The translations under genes were made by a program, and so were the position numbers. The notes under the pieces were generated by a model that searched no databases, was not told the origin of the DNA, and saw only the letters and a list, made by a program, of their open reading frames with translations. 5,335 nt of DNA from Actinomycetota bacterium (GTDB taxonomy: Bacteria; Actinomycetota; Thermoleophilia; Miltoncostaeales; Miltoncostaeaceae): positions 1 to 5,335 of the forward strand of contig CANJMX010000112.1 in the NCBI GenBank assembly GCA_947475125.1, written 5' to 3'. The stretch's first letter is position 1. Every line of letters starts with the position of its first letter. Below are positions 1 through 4,813 of this stretch, piece after piece.

Positions 1-133
1 CCGCTTACTAGGCGGCGAGAGCGAGCTGGCGAGAATCCGCAGCTACGTTTGGTTCCCTGTTGGTAACGCGGTCCTCAGGGTCCGCGGCTCGCTTGCCAAT
101 CCTTCTCCACCCCGTCGAAACTGGTTCGGGCCC
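1..133 (-). ncRNA. ssrA: tmRNA (transfer-messenger RNA), 5' part only; runs off the left edge
   Basis: tmRNA enters stalled ribosomes with SmpB, accepts the nascent chain through its alanylated tRNA-like end, then acts as message for a degradation tag. On the minus strand the likely mature 5' end is GGGCCCGAACC at base 133, followed by the hallmark TTTCGACGGGG (bases 110-120) of the tRNA-like domain. Next comes an H-type pseudoknot matching PK1: stem 1 is CGCGG/CCGCG (82-86 with 67-71) and stem 2 is CCCTG/CAGGG (76-80 with 55-59). ACCAAACGTAGCT then leads into the tag frame, which ends GCTCTCGCCGCC TAG TAA, much like the mycobacterial ssrA tag region. The later pseudoknots, the 3' half of the tRNA-like domain and the CCA end must lie beyond base 1. 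The 5' end was placed by comparison with known tmRNAs and could be off by a few bases. smpB lies on the same strand at the other end of the window. Confidence 0.93.
8..40 (-). other. tmRNA tag reading frame, predicted tag ADSRQLALAA
   Basis: This is the message segment inside ssrA. Starting at GCG (bases 38-40) it reads A-D-S-R-Q-L-A-L-A-A and stops at TAG (8-10), followed at once by an in-frame TAA (5-7). The ALAA end is the usual recognition signal for ClpXP-type proteases. GCG is preferred as resume codon because TAGCT precedes it, like the TAGTC before the E. coli resume codon, with the conserved A four bases upstream. The alignment with the mycobacterial tag (ADSHQRDYALAA) puts Ala-Asp-Ser at the same place. 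A resume one codon earlier (GCT, tag AADSRQLALAA) cannot be excluded. Confidence 0.85.
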
Positions 134-155
134 GTGAAGGTTCCTGCTGTGCAAC

Positions 156-161
156 AGGATA
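156..161 (-). promoter_or_regulatory. candidate -10 box of ssrA (TATCCT)
   Basis: TATCCT on the minus strand is a TANNNT-type hexamer 22 bases before the inferred mature tmRNA 5' end. Transcription would start about 15 bases upstream of that end, leaving a short leader of the kind RNase P removes from tmRNA precursors. I see no convincing -35 hexamer in the GC-rich stretch upstream. An imperfect dyad (CCTGTTG CA CAGCAGG, bases 143-158) overlaps the end of this hexamer and covers the predicted start site. This is a motif-level call only. Confidence 0.35.
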
Positions 162-203
162 TCAGCGCGCGGCGGCGCAGCCCTTACAGGCGGGCCTGCG
201 GCG

Positions 204-209
204 TACATT
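204..209 (+). promoter_or_regulatory. candidate -10 box for the lipoprotein gene (TACATT)
   Basis: TACATT sits 37 bases before the chosen ATG, within GCGTACATTC. Transcription would begin near base 216 and give a leader of about 30 bases that contains the GGGAGG ribosome site. The ten-base context recurs as GCGTACAGTC before the methyltransferase gene and GCCTACACTC before lutA. No good -35 element is visible at 16-18 bases upstream. Confidence 0.4.
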
Positions 210-234
210 CCCCCTGTTCCCCCACCCAGCGAGA

Positions 235-240
235 GGGAGG
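235..240 (+). promoter_or_regulatory. ribosome binding site deciding the lipoprotein start
   Basis: GGGAGG is a strong Shine-Dalgarno sequence. It abuts the ATG at 241 (no spacer), which is too close for initiation. It lies six bases from the in-frame ATG at 247, a good spacing, so the start at 247 is favoured. Confidence 0.8.
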
Positions 241-246
241 ATGGAT

Positions 247-738
247 ATGAGGACGGGCATTCGGATGGTCGCGGCGGGTCTCGCGATCGCGGGCATTGGT
301 CTTGTGGCCGGGTGCGGGGGTTCGGGCGACTCGTCCGGAACCTCGTCCGGCGCGGCCGGATCCGATTTCGTCACTCAGGCCAACGGTATCTGCGCCACGG
401 CCTACACCGACTTCCAGACACTGGGTGACATGCAGTCATTCACGTCGTTGGCCGATTTCAAGGACCGCTTCGGCAAGGCTCTGGCAATTGCGAAGGAGCA
501 GTACGCAGACATCGAGATCCTCACGCCGCCCGCCGGCATCTCGAAGGACGTCGCGACGTATTTGAAGGAAGGCGCTACGAGCGTCGCCACCAGTCAGAAG
601 CTCTATAGCGAAGTGGCATCGGGCACCGATCTCAATCAGGCAGTGGCCGATACCACCGACAGCGCAGCCGGGCGGGCAAACATCAAGGCCCGGCGTGCGG
701 CAGCGATGGCGGCGGGACTGGTCGACTGCGCCTCGTAA
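247..738 (+). CDS. small secreted lipoprotein, function unknown (163 aa)
   Basis: This is a predicted membrane-anchored lipoprotein exposed on the outer face of the cytoplasmic membrane. The N-terminus carries an Arg-containing n-region (MRTGIRM), a hydrophobic stretch (about residues 8-21) and a lipobox V-A-G-C with the lipidated Cys at residue 23. A Gly/Ser-rich linker (about 24-39) follows. The mature domain (about 40-163) is Ala-rich, looks helical and begins DFVTQANGICATAY. Apart from the lipidated Cys it has two cysteines, C49 and C161, near its two ends, so a disulfide that closes the domain is plausible. The layout 'F..QAN.IC' at the start and 'GL.DCA' at the end resembles small uncharacterised lipoproteins common in Actinomycetota, but I recognise no named family or catalytic motif. 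The start at 247 is set by the Shine-Dalgarno spacing. The gene appears monocistronic: it is divergent from ssrA and followed by a strong hairpin. Confidence 0.85.
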   Translation: MRTGIRMVAAGLAIAGIGLVAGCGGSGDSSGTSSGAAGSDFVTQANGICATAYTDFQTLGDMQSFTSLADFKDRFGKALAIAKEQYADIEILTPPAGISKDVATYLKEGATSVATSQKLYSEVASGTDLNQAVADTTDSAAGRANIKARRAAAMAAGLVDCAS

Positions 739-749
739 GCGCACGCCCT

Positions 750-797
750 CCGAGCGCCCGGGTCAGCCGCGGTCAGACCCCGGTGCCGGGCGCTCGG
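750..797 (+). terminator. 12-bp perfect hairpin after the lipoprotein gene
   Basis: CCGAGCGCCCGG (750-761) and CCGGGCGCTCGG (786-797) are exact inverted repeats around a 24-base loop, starting 11 bases after the lipoprotein stop codon. The loop contains GGTCAG twice in direct orientation (761-766 and 771-776, the first sharing one base with the stem). There is no T tract on either side, so if it terminates transcription it is the U-less type reported in high-GC actinobacteria. The position right behind a stop codon and before an independent gene supports a transcript-end role. Confidence 0.65.
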
Positions 798-821
798 CGA
801 TACGGCCACCCACGGCCACAA

Positions 822-863
822 CGATCACCGGGATGACCGCCAGAAGCCTGGTGACGGTGGTCG
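822..863. repeat. imperfect inverted repeat in the intergenic region
   Basis: CGATCACCG (822-830) can pair with CGGTGGTCG (855-863) over nine pairs including one G-T wobble, with a 24-base loop. It lies between the hairpin at 750-797 and the candidate methyltransferase promoter. It could be a second transcript-end structure or an operator-like element. With one wobble and a long loop in GC-rich DNA, chance is also possible. A short direct repeat ACGGCCAC (802-809 and 812-819) lies just before it. I see no gene in 739-933. Confidence 0.3.
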
Positions 864-901
864 AAAACACCGGGTCGAGCCCGTGCACTCCGCTACACGC
901 G

Positions 902-907
902 TACAGT
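902..907 (+). promoter_or_regulatory. candidate -10 box for the methyltransferase gene (TACAGT)
   Basis: TACAGT within GCGTACAGTC lies 26 bases before the ATG at 934, predicting a leader of about 20 bases that carries the GGAG ribosome site. The surrounding ten bases differ at one position from those before the lipoprotein gene. No clear -35 hexamer is visible. Confidence 0.4.
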
Positions 908-924
908 CGGCGTCCGCAACCCAC

Positions 925-928
925 GGAG
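925..928 (+). promoter_or_regulatory. ribosome binding site deciding the methyltransferase start
   Basis: GGAG ends five bases before the ATG at 934. The upstream in-frame ATG at 883 has no comparable site and would place the candidate promoter inside the gene. A later in-frame ATG at 964 also lacks a better site. Confidence 0.6.
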
Positions 929-933
929 TGCTC

Positions 934-2100
934 ATGGCTGATCGCCGCCCCCTGCTGTCCGGAATGGATGATGACTACGGCTCCTATGCCCTGTCACAGA
1001 AGGCCTCGTTTGAACGCACCTTCCCGACAGTGATGGAGGCCGCTCTCGGGTTTGCAGACGAACCCGTACTGCGCGTGGTTGACCAGGGCGCCTCCGATGG
1101 CCGTAACTCGCACGTGCTCATGCGCGACCTCATCGCGCTGCGCGCAGGGCGTCCGCTCGCCTACTCATTCATTGACATGCCCACCAACCCCTGGGACGTG
1201 GCACACGGGCGGTTGAACGCCGACCCTGTGATCGGCCCCGCAGCGCAGGTGGTGCCCACACCTGCGGATACCCGAGCGGTTGACGCGGGTTCCGGGGGGC
1301 ACCTGGCATCTGCCGATGACCACGCGGCAGCCGTTGACGAGGCCCTGGCCTCGGGGGCCACGACGGTCATCGGTATGGCAGGCATCCCGCTCCACACTGG
1401 TCTCAGCGCGCCCGCGGGCACGGTGCATATGGCGATCACCGGCACCACCATGCACTGGGTTGAAGCCCCGCAGGACCTCGGGTCAGCCCGGTCGGTATTC
1501 CCCGGCTATCCCGATCACCACGACGAGATCGAGCGATCGGCATGGCGCGACGCCGCCGCGCAGCAGTGGGATCAACTGGTGCGCCTTCGCGCCGCGGAAC
1601 TCGTGCCGGGGGGCTGGTTTATCGCCGCGCTTCCGGCGTCGGAGACGCCGTGCCCCGATCGCACCGGCCTGTATGCGGAGATCGCGCGCGACATGAATGC
1701 AGTGCTGGCCGAGTGGGTGGCCAGCGGACATATCGCCCAGGCAACCGCAGATGCGGTGGTGGTACCGGTGTGGATGCGAACGGTTGAGGAAATCCGTGCG
1801 CCCTTTGAAGCTGGTGGCGGTGACGTGGATGGTCTGGTGATTGAGCGGGTCGAACTGTTCCGCCTCGACAATCCCTACTTCGACCCCGATCCGGCAGTGT
1901 TCGCCCGCGACTTCGTGCGCAGTTGCCTGGCATGGGGCGGCCCGCTCTTTCGCCGTGCATTCACGCGCGAGGGCGAGGACCGCGCCGGCCTGCTGCTGGG
2001 TGAGTTTCTGGCAGAACTCGAGGCCCGTGTGGCCGCCGACCCCGACCGCCACCGATGGGACTACCTCGAGGCGCTGGTGGTGTGCCGAAAGCGCGACTGA
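934..2100 (+). CDS. SABATH-like SAM-dependent methyltransferase (Methyltransf_7 type), 388 aa
   Basis: Members of this family transfer a methyl group from S-adenosylmethionine, typically to a carboxyl group of a small acid such as salicylate, benzoate, jasmonate or indole-acetate in plants. The N-terminal Tyr/Ser/Gln-rich stretch YGSYALSQKA (residues 15-24) is where the family has its SAM- and substrate-contacting Ser/Gln motif, although the S-x-x-Q spacing is not clean here. Motif I is VVDQGASDGRN (48-58), equivalent to the plant I-A-D-L-G-C-S-S-G-P-N. DMPTNPWD (81-88) corresponds to the D-L-P-x-N-D-F region. GTTMHWVEAP (170-179) corresponds to the S-x-x-x-H-W-L-S motif. The C-terminal half is helical, as in the family cap region. 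The length is close to the plant enzymes (about 350-390 aa). No transmembrane segment or signal peptide is seen, so it is probably cytoplasmic. The start at 934 is chosen for its GGAG site. It ends 21 bases before lutA, which seems to have its own promoter. The substrate cannot be read from sequence. Confidence 0.8.
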   Translation: MADRRPLLSGMDDDYGSYALSQKASFERTFPTVMEAALGFADEPVLRVVDQGASDGRNSHVLMRDLIALRAGRPLAYSFIDMPTNPWDVAHGRLNADPVIGPAAQVVPTPADTRAVDAGSGGHLASADDHAAAVDEALASGATTVIGMAGIPLHTGLSAPAGTVHMAITGTTMHWVEAPQDLGSARSVFPGYPDHHDEIERSAWRDAAAQQWDQLVRLRAAELVPGGWFIAALPASETPCPDRTGLYAEIARDMNAVLAEWVASGHIAQATADAVVVPVWMRTVEEIRAPFEAGGGDVDGLVIERVELFRLDNPYFDPDPAVFARDFVRSCLAWGGPLFRRAFTREGEDRAGLLLGEFLAELEARVAADPDRHRWDYLEALVVCRKRD

Positions 2101-2109
2101 CCGCGCGCC

Positions 2110-2115
2110 TACACT
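2110..2115 (+). promoter_or_regulatory. candidate -10 box of lutABC giving a leaderless lutA transcript (TACACT)
   Basis: TACACT is followed by six bases and then the lutA ATG, so transcription would start at or next to the A of the start codon. There is no Shine-Dalgarno sequence before lutA (CTCCCACC), which fits leaderless translation, frequent in Actinomycetota. The wider context GCCTACACTC resembles those at 202-211 and 899-908. No clear -35 element is present in the end of the upstream gene. Confidence 0.5.
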
Positions 2116-2121
2116 CCCACC

Positions 2122-2829
2122 ATGCGGGTTCTTCTCATGCGCACGTGCCTGTCCGATGCCATCGCCCCCAAGGTGTGGAAGGCCACGCGGCGGGCACTGG
2201 AGCGCGCGGGGGTTGAGGTAAAGGTGCCGCGGGGTCAGACCTGCTGCGGCCAGCCCGCGTGGACGGCCGGCCACCCCGACCAGGCCCGCGCCGTGGCGCG
2301 GCACACCATCAAGGTGTTCGCGGGAAGCGATGAGGTGGTGGTGCCGAGCGGATCGTGCGCGGGGATGGTCATCCATGCGTACCCCGAGCTGTTTGCCGGG
2401 CAGCCCGACGAGGAGGACGCCCTCGATCTTGCTCTGCGCACCATTGAGTTCACGCAATTTCTCGCCAAGCACGACCTCGATCCGCGCGCCAAGGCATGCG
2501 GCGCCCTCACCGTGCACGACTCGTGCCACATGCTCCGCGTGCTCGATGAAAACGAGAGCCCGCGTGACGCGCTCGCGAAGGTGCCGGGCTGTGAGGTGCG
2601 GGAGATGGCCCACGCCGACCAGTGCTGCGGATTCGGCGGGGTGTTCGCACTCAACTTCCCGGAGCTGTCGGGTCGCCTGGGCGAGCAGAAGGCGCAGGCC
2701 GCCGCAGCCACGGGCGCGCCTGAGGTGGTGTCGTGCGATCTGGGGTGCCTCATGCACATCGCCGGCCGCGCGCACCGCACGGGCATCCCCATTCGCGCCC
2801 GTCACATTTCTGAGGTGCTGGGCTCGTGA
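2122..2829 (+). CDS. lutA: L-lactate utilisation protein LutA, (Fe-S)-binding CCG-domain oxidoreductase subunit (235 aa)
   Basis: LutA is one subunit of the LutABC complex, which oxidises L-lactate to pyruvate at the cytoplasmic side and replaces a flavin lactate dehydrogenase. The protein has the two cysteine-rich CCG halves of the family. The first has C9, C41-C42-G in QTCCGQPAW and C79 in SGSCAGM. The second has H132-D-S-C135-H, C168-C169-G-F-G-G and C205-x3-C209 in SCDLGCLMHIAG. These cysteines are the expected ligands of the non-cubane iron-sulfur cofactor. Length is normal for LutA (about 235-240 aa) and all key cysteines are present. The ATG at 2122 begins at the family's usual N-terminus (R-V-x-L-x-x-T-C-L). 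It heads a three-gene operon and its stop overlaps the lutB start as GTGA. Related CCG proteins in glycolate oxidase (GlcF) and heterodisulfide reductase (HdrB) are less likely given the LutB and LutC neighbours. Confidence 0.95.
   Translation: MRVLLMRTCLSDAIAPKVWKATRRALERAGVEVKVPRGQTCCGQPAWTAGHPDQARAVARHTIKVFAGSDEVVVPSGSCAGMVIHAYPELFAGQPDEEDALDLALRTIEFTQFLAKHDLDPRAKACGALTVHDSCHMLRVLDENESPRDALAKVPGCEVREMAHADQCCGFGGVFALNFPELSGRLGEQKAQAAAATGAPEVVSCDLGCLMHIAGRAHRTGIPIRARHISEVLGS
2812..2817 (+). promoter_or_regulatory. ribosome binding site of lutB inside the end of lutA
   Basis: GAGGTG lies eight bases before the GTG start at 2826 and is read within the last codons of lutA. It supports the GTG start and allows initiation in addition to coupling through the stop/start overlap. 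No comparable sequence precedes the lutC start. Confidence 0.5.
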
Positions 2830-4241
2830 GCACCCGGCGGCGGCGGCGCAATCCCGGCGTGGCCTACTCCGATGTCACGGGCACGCTGCGCGAGCGCACA
2901 GTGGATGCCCTGCGTGATCCCACGCTTGCCGACAACCTGCGCACAGCCGGTGACAGCTGGGGTGCCGGGCGAGAGGTGATGAAGCGCGACTTCGGCTTTG
3001 ACGAGATGCGCGACCGTGCCCGCGACATCAGGCGATCGAACATCCGCAACATGCCGGCCCTGCTTGCCGAATTGCAGTCGAACGTGCGGGCCAGCGGCGG
3101 TGTGGTGGTGCGCGCCGCAGATGCCGATGAGGCATGCAGGTACATCACCGATCTGGCACGGGCACGTGGCGCACACGTGGTGGCCAAGAGCAAGTCGATG
3201 GCCACCGAGGAGATCAAGCTCAACGAGGCCATGGAGCACGCCGGGCTCGAGGTGGTTGAGACCGATCTGGGCGAGTGGATCATCCAACTGGCCAACGAGC
3301 ACCCGTCCCACATCATCGCCCCGGCTGTGCACCTCAACCGCGACCAGGTGGCTGCGCTCTTTCGCGAGGAGGCTGGCACCGATGATGTGCCCACCGATCG
3401 CGAGGGCCTTGTGGCGCACGCCCGCGTGCGGCTGCGCGAGAAGTTCGCCCAGGCCGAGATCGGCATCTCGGGTGTGAACCTCGCCGTGGCATCCACCGGC
3501 ACCGTGTGCATCGTGGAGAACGAGGGCAATGCCCGGCTGGTTACATCACAGCCGCGCATCCACGTGGCCGTAATGGGCATGGAGCGGGTGGTCGCCGACT
3601 GGGATGAGGCCGCGCATATCTTGCAGGTGCTCCCCATGGCGGCAATCAGCCAGGACGCCGCCAACTACGTCAACCTCATCACCGGACCGAGGCGCGAGGG
3701 CGAGACCGATGGCCCCGAGGAGTTCCACCTGGTCATCATCGATGGTGGGCGGGGAGCACTGCGTGGGTCGGAGTTTGAAGAGGTGCTCTCATGCATCCGC
3801 TGCGGGGCCTGCCTGTACTCGTGCCCCATGTGGCAGAACGTGGGTGGTCAGGCGTACGGATCGCCCTACTCAGGGCCCATCGGCGCAATCATCACACCGC
3901 TTCTCGAAGGCCCCTCGTCGCCCGGGTCGCGCGACCTGCCATTTATGTCGACGCTGTGCGGTGCATGCGGCGACGCCTGCCCCGTGGGGATCCCACTGCC
4001 CGATCTGCTCGTACGCGCCCGCGCCCGGTCGTCGTCGCCCGCAAAGCGCAAGGCTGGCCTTGCCTTTCGCGTATGGAGCCTGCTCTGGCGCCGGGGCATC
4101 ACCTACCGCCTGACCATGATCGGCTGGCGGCTGGGGCTTCGAATTCGAGGTCGCGACGGATGGGTAAACCGCCTGCCCGGGCCGGGGTCGGGCTGGACCA
4201 AGGTTCGCGACATGCCAAGCAAGTGGCCCCCACGCCGGTGA
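2826..4241 (+). CDS. lutB: L-lactate utilisation protein LutB, LUD domain plus two [4Fe-4S] clusters (471 aa)
   Basis: LutB is the large iron-sulfur subunit of the lactate-oxidising LutABC complex. The N-terminal two thirds is an LUD domain whose signature I-S-G-V-N-L-A-V-A-S-T-G-T-V followed by ENEGNARLVTSQP lies at about residues 212-246. The ferredoxin-like part follows: C323-x2-C326-x2-C329-x3-C333-P, then the conserved Y-G-S-P-Y-S-G-P-I-G-A-I stretch, then C378-x2-C381-x3-C385-P. Both cluster motifs look intact. The C-terminus has the LutB tail with GWTKVRDMP, but it ends soon after in a basic KWPPRR. Length matches the family (about 470-480 aa). The start is GTG at 2826, which overlaps the lutA TGA and has a GAGGTG site. 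A distant alternative is another LUD/ferredoxin protein, but the lutA-lutB-lutC order makes this assignment secure. Confidence 0.95.
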   Translation: MSTRRRRRNPGVAYSDVTGTLRERTVDALRDPTLADNLRTAGDSWGAGREVMKRDFGFDEMRDRARDIRRSNIRNMPALLAELQSNVRASGGVVVRAADADEACRYITDLARARGAHVVAKSKSMATEEIKLNEAMEHAGLEVVETDLGEWIIQLANEHPSHIIAPAVHLNRDQVAALFREEAGTDDVPTDREGLVAHARVRLREKFAQAEIGISGVNLAVASTGTVCIVENEGNARLVTSQPRIHVAVMGMERVVADWDEAAHILQVLPMAAISQDAANYVNLITGPRREGETDGPEEFHLVIIDGGRGALRGSEFEEVLSCIRCGACLYSCPMWQNVGGQAYGSPYSGPIGAIITPLLEGPSSPGSRDLPFMSTLCGACGDACPVGIPLPDLLVRARARSSSPAKRKAGLAFRVWSLLWRRGITYRLTMIGWRLGLRIRGRDGWVNRLPGPGSGWTKVRDMPSKWPPRR

Positions 4242-4801
4242 GCACCCCGATTGAGCAGATGGTGCAGTCACTCGCCCGTCGCAAGGCCACCGTCGAGATG
4301 GCGAGGCCCGGTGATGCGGGGCGGGCCGCCGCAGGGTGGATGGCCGACCAGGGGATTGTTCGCGCCGTGCTGGCTGACGACCCGGTGGTGGATGCCATTG
4401 GCCTCGAACCTGCGCTTCGGGCGGCGGGCATCGATGTATTGCGCTGGCCGGTGGCCATGGGGCGGCGCGAGGTGCTGGGGCTTGAGGGCCCCGAGGACGT
4501 GTGTGGTGTGACCGTGCCCACGCTGGGCGTGGCTGAGCGCGGCACCCTGGTGCTTGAGGCCTCAGTGGGCCATGGCCGGGGGCTCGACGTGACCAATCGC
4601 CATCACGTGTCGCTGCTCATGGCCGACCGGGTCGTGGACACCCTGGGCGAGGCGCTGGCACGAACCTTTGCCGACGGGCGTCCGGTGCCGTCGGCCGTCA
4701 GCCTGGTGTCGGGCCCCAGCCGCAGCAGTGACATCGAGAAGATCTCCACGCTGGGCGCACACGGCGCGCTCACCGAGCACGTGGTCATCATCACGCCATA
4801 A
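4238..4801 (+). CDS. lutC: L-lactate utilisation protein LutC, LUD-domain protein (187 aa)
   Basis: LutC is the third protein needed for LutABC lactate oxidation; its exact role in the complex is less clear than that of the Fe-S subunits. The protein is essentially one LUD domain. Visible family motifs are CGVTVPTLGVAERGTLVLE (roughly the middle), HHVSLLMADRVV, then SGPSRSSDIE and GAHGALTEHVVII at the C-terminus. Compared with the usual forms, AET is AER and GVHGP is GAHGA. At 187 aa it is shorter than E. coli YkgG (about 230 aa), and the difference is N-terminal. The GTG at 4238 overlaps the lutB TGA as GTGA, just as lutB overlaps lutA, so translation is probably coupled; no Shine-Dalgarno site is obvious. 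The reading frame stays open upstream to 3791, but that is inside lutB and encodes nothing LUD-like. An ATG at 4259 is a possible later start. Confidence 0.92.
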   Translation: MSTPIEQMVQSLARRKATVEMARPGDAGRAAAGWMADQGIVRAVLADDPVVDAIGLEPALRAAGIDVLRWPVAMGRREVLGLEGPEDVCGVTVPTLGVAERGTLVLEASVGHGRGLDVTNRHHVSLLMADRVVDTLGEALARTFADGRPVPSAVSLVSGPSRSSDIEKISTLGAHGALTEHVVIITP

Positions 4802-4808
4802 CGGCGTG
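4792..4808. terminator. short hairpin between convergent lutC and smpB
   Basis: CACGCC (4792-4797) pairs perfectly with GGCGTG (4803-4808) around a five-base loop that contains the lutC TAA. It covers the last codons of lutC and part of the 12-base gap before the smpB stop. Neither strand has a T tract after it. Its symmetry and place between converging genes suggest a shared bidirectional transcript end, but the stem is only six pairs. Confidence 0.4.
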
Positions 4809-4813
4809 GGGGA

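Noticed and set aside
8..208. A 66-codon minus-strand ORF read as a small protein
   Set aside because: Its last ten sense codons are the tmRNA tag frame, and the region upstream forms the tmRNA pseudoknot and tRNA-like end; it is RNA sequence, not an ordinary coding region.
241..738. ATG at 241 as the lipoprotein start
   Set aside because: The GGGAGG ribosome site directly touches this ATG, whereas the ATG at 247 has a six-base spacing and still gives a complete signal peptide.
802..819. ACGGCCAC direct repeat as a possible array or att site
   Set aside because: Only two eight-base copies two bases apart; no further units, no spacers of regular length and no integrase nearby.
883..2100. ATG at 883 as the methyltransferase start
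   Set aside because: It would add 17 residues unlike the family N-terminus, lacks a ribosome site, and would bury the candidate -10 box and the GGAG that serves the ATG at 934.
1483..2805. A 440-codon minus-strand ORF antisense to the methyltransferase and lutA
   Set aside because: Its length comes from high-GC codon bias opposite two real genes. The plus-strand frames carry clear family motifs, and the antisense protein has low-complexity His/Arg/Ala composition with no recognisable domain.
2122..4241. lutA/lutB as glycolate oxidase (glcDEF) or heterodisulfide reductase components
   Set aside because: LutB has an N-terminal LUD domain fused to the ferredoxin part and is followed by a separate LUD protein; that combination is specific to LutABC.
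3791..4801. A 336-codon version of lutC starting inside lutB
   Set aside because: The extra 149 codons overlap lutB iron-sulfur coding sequence in another frame and show no LUD features. The GTG at 4238 with the GTGA overlap fits the operon pattern.
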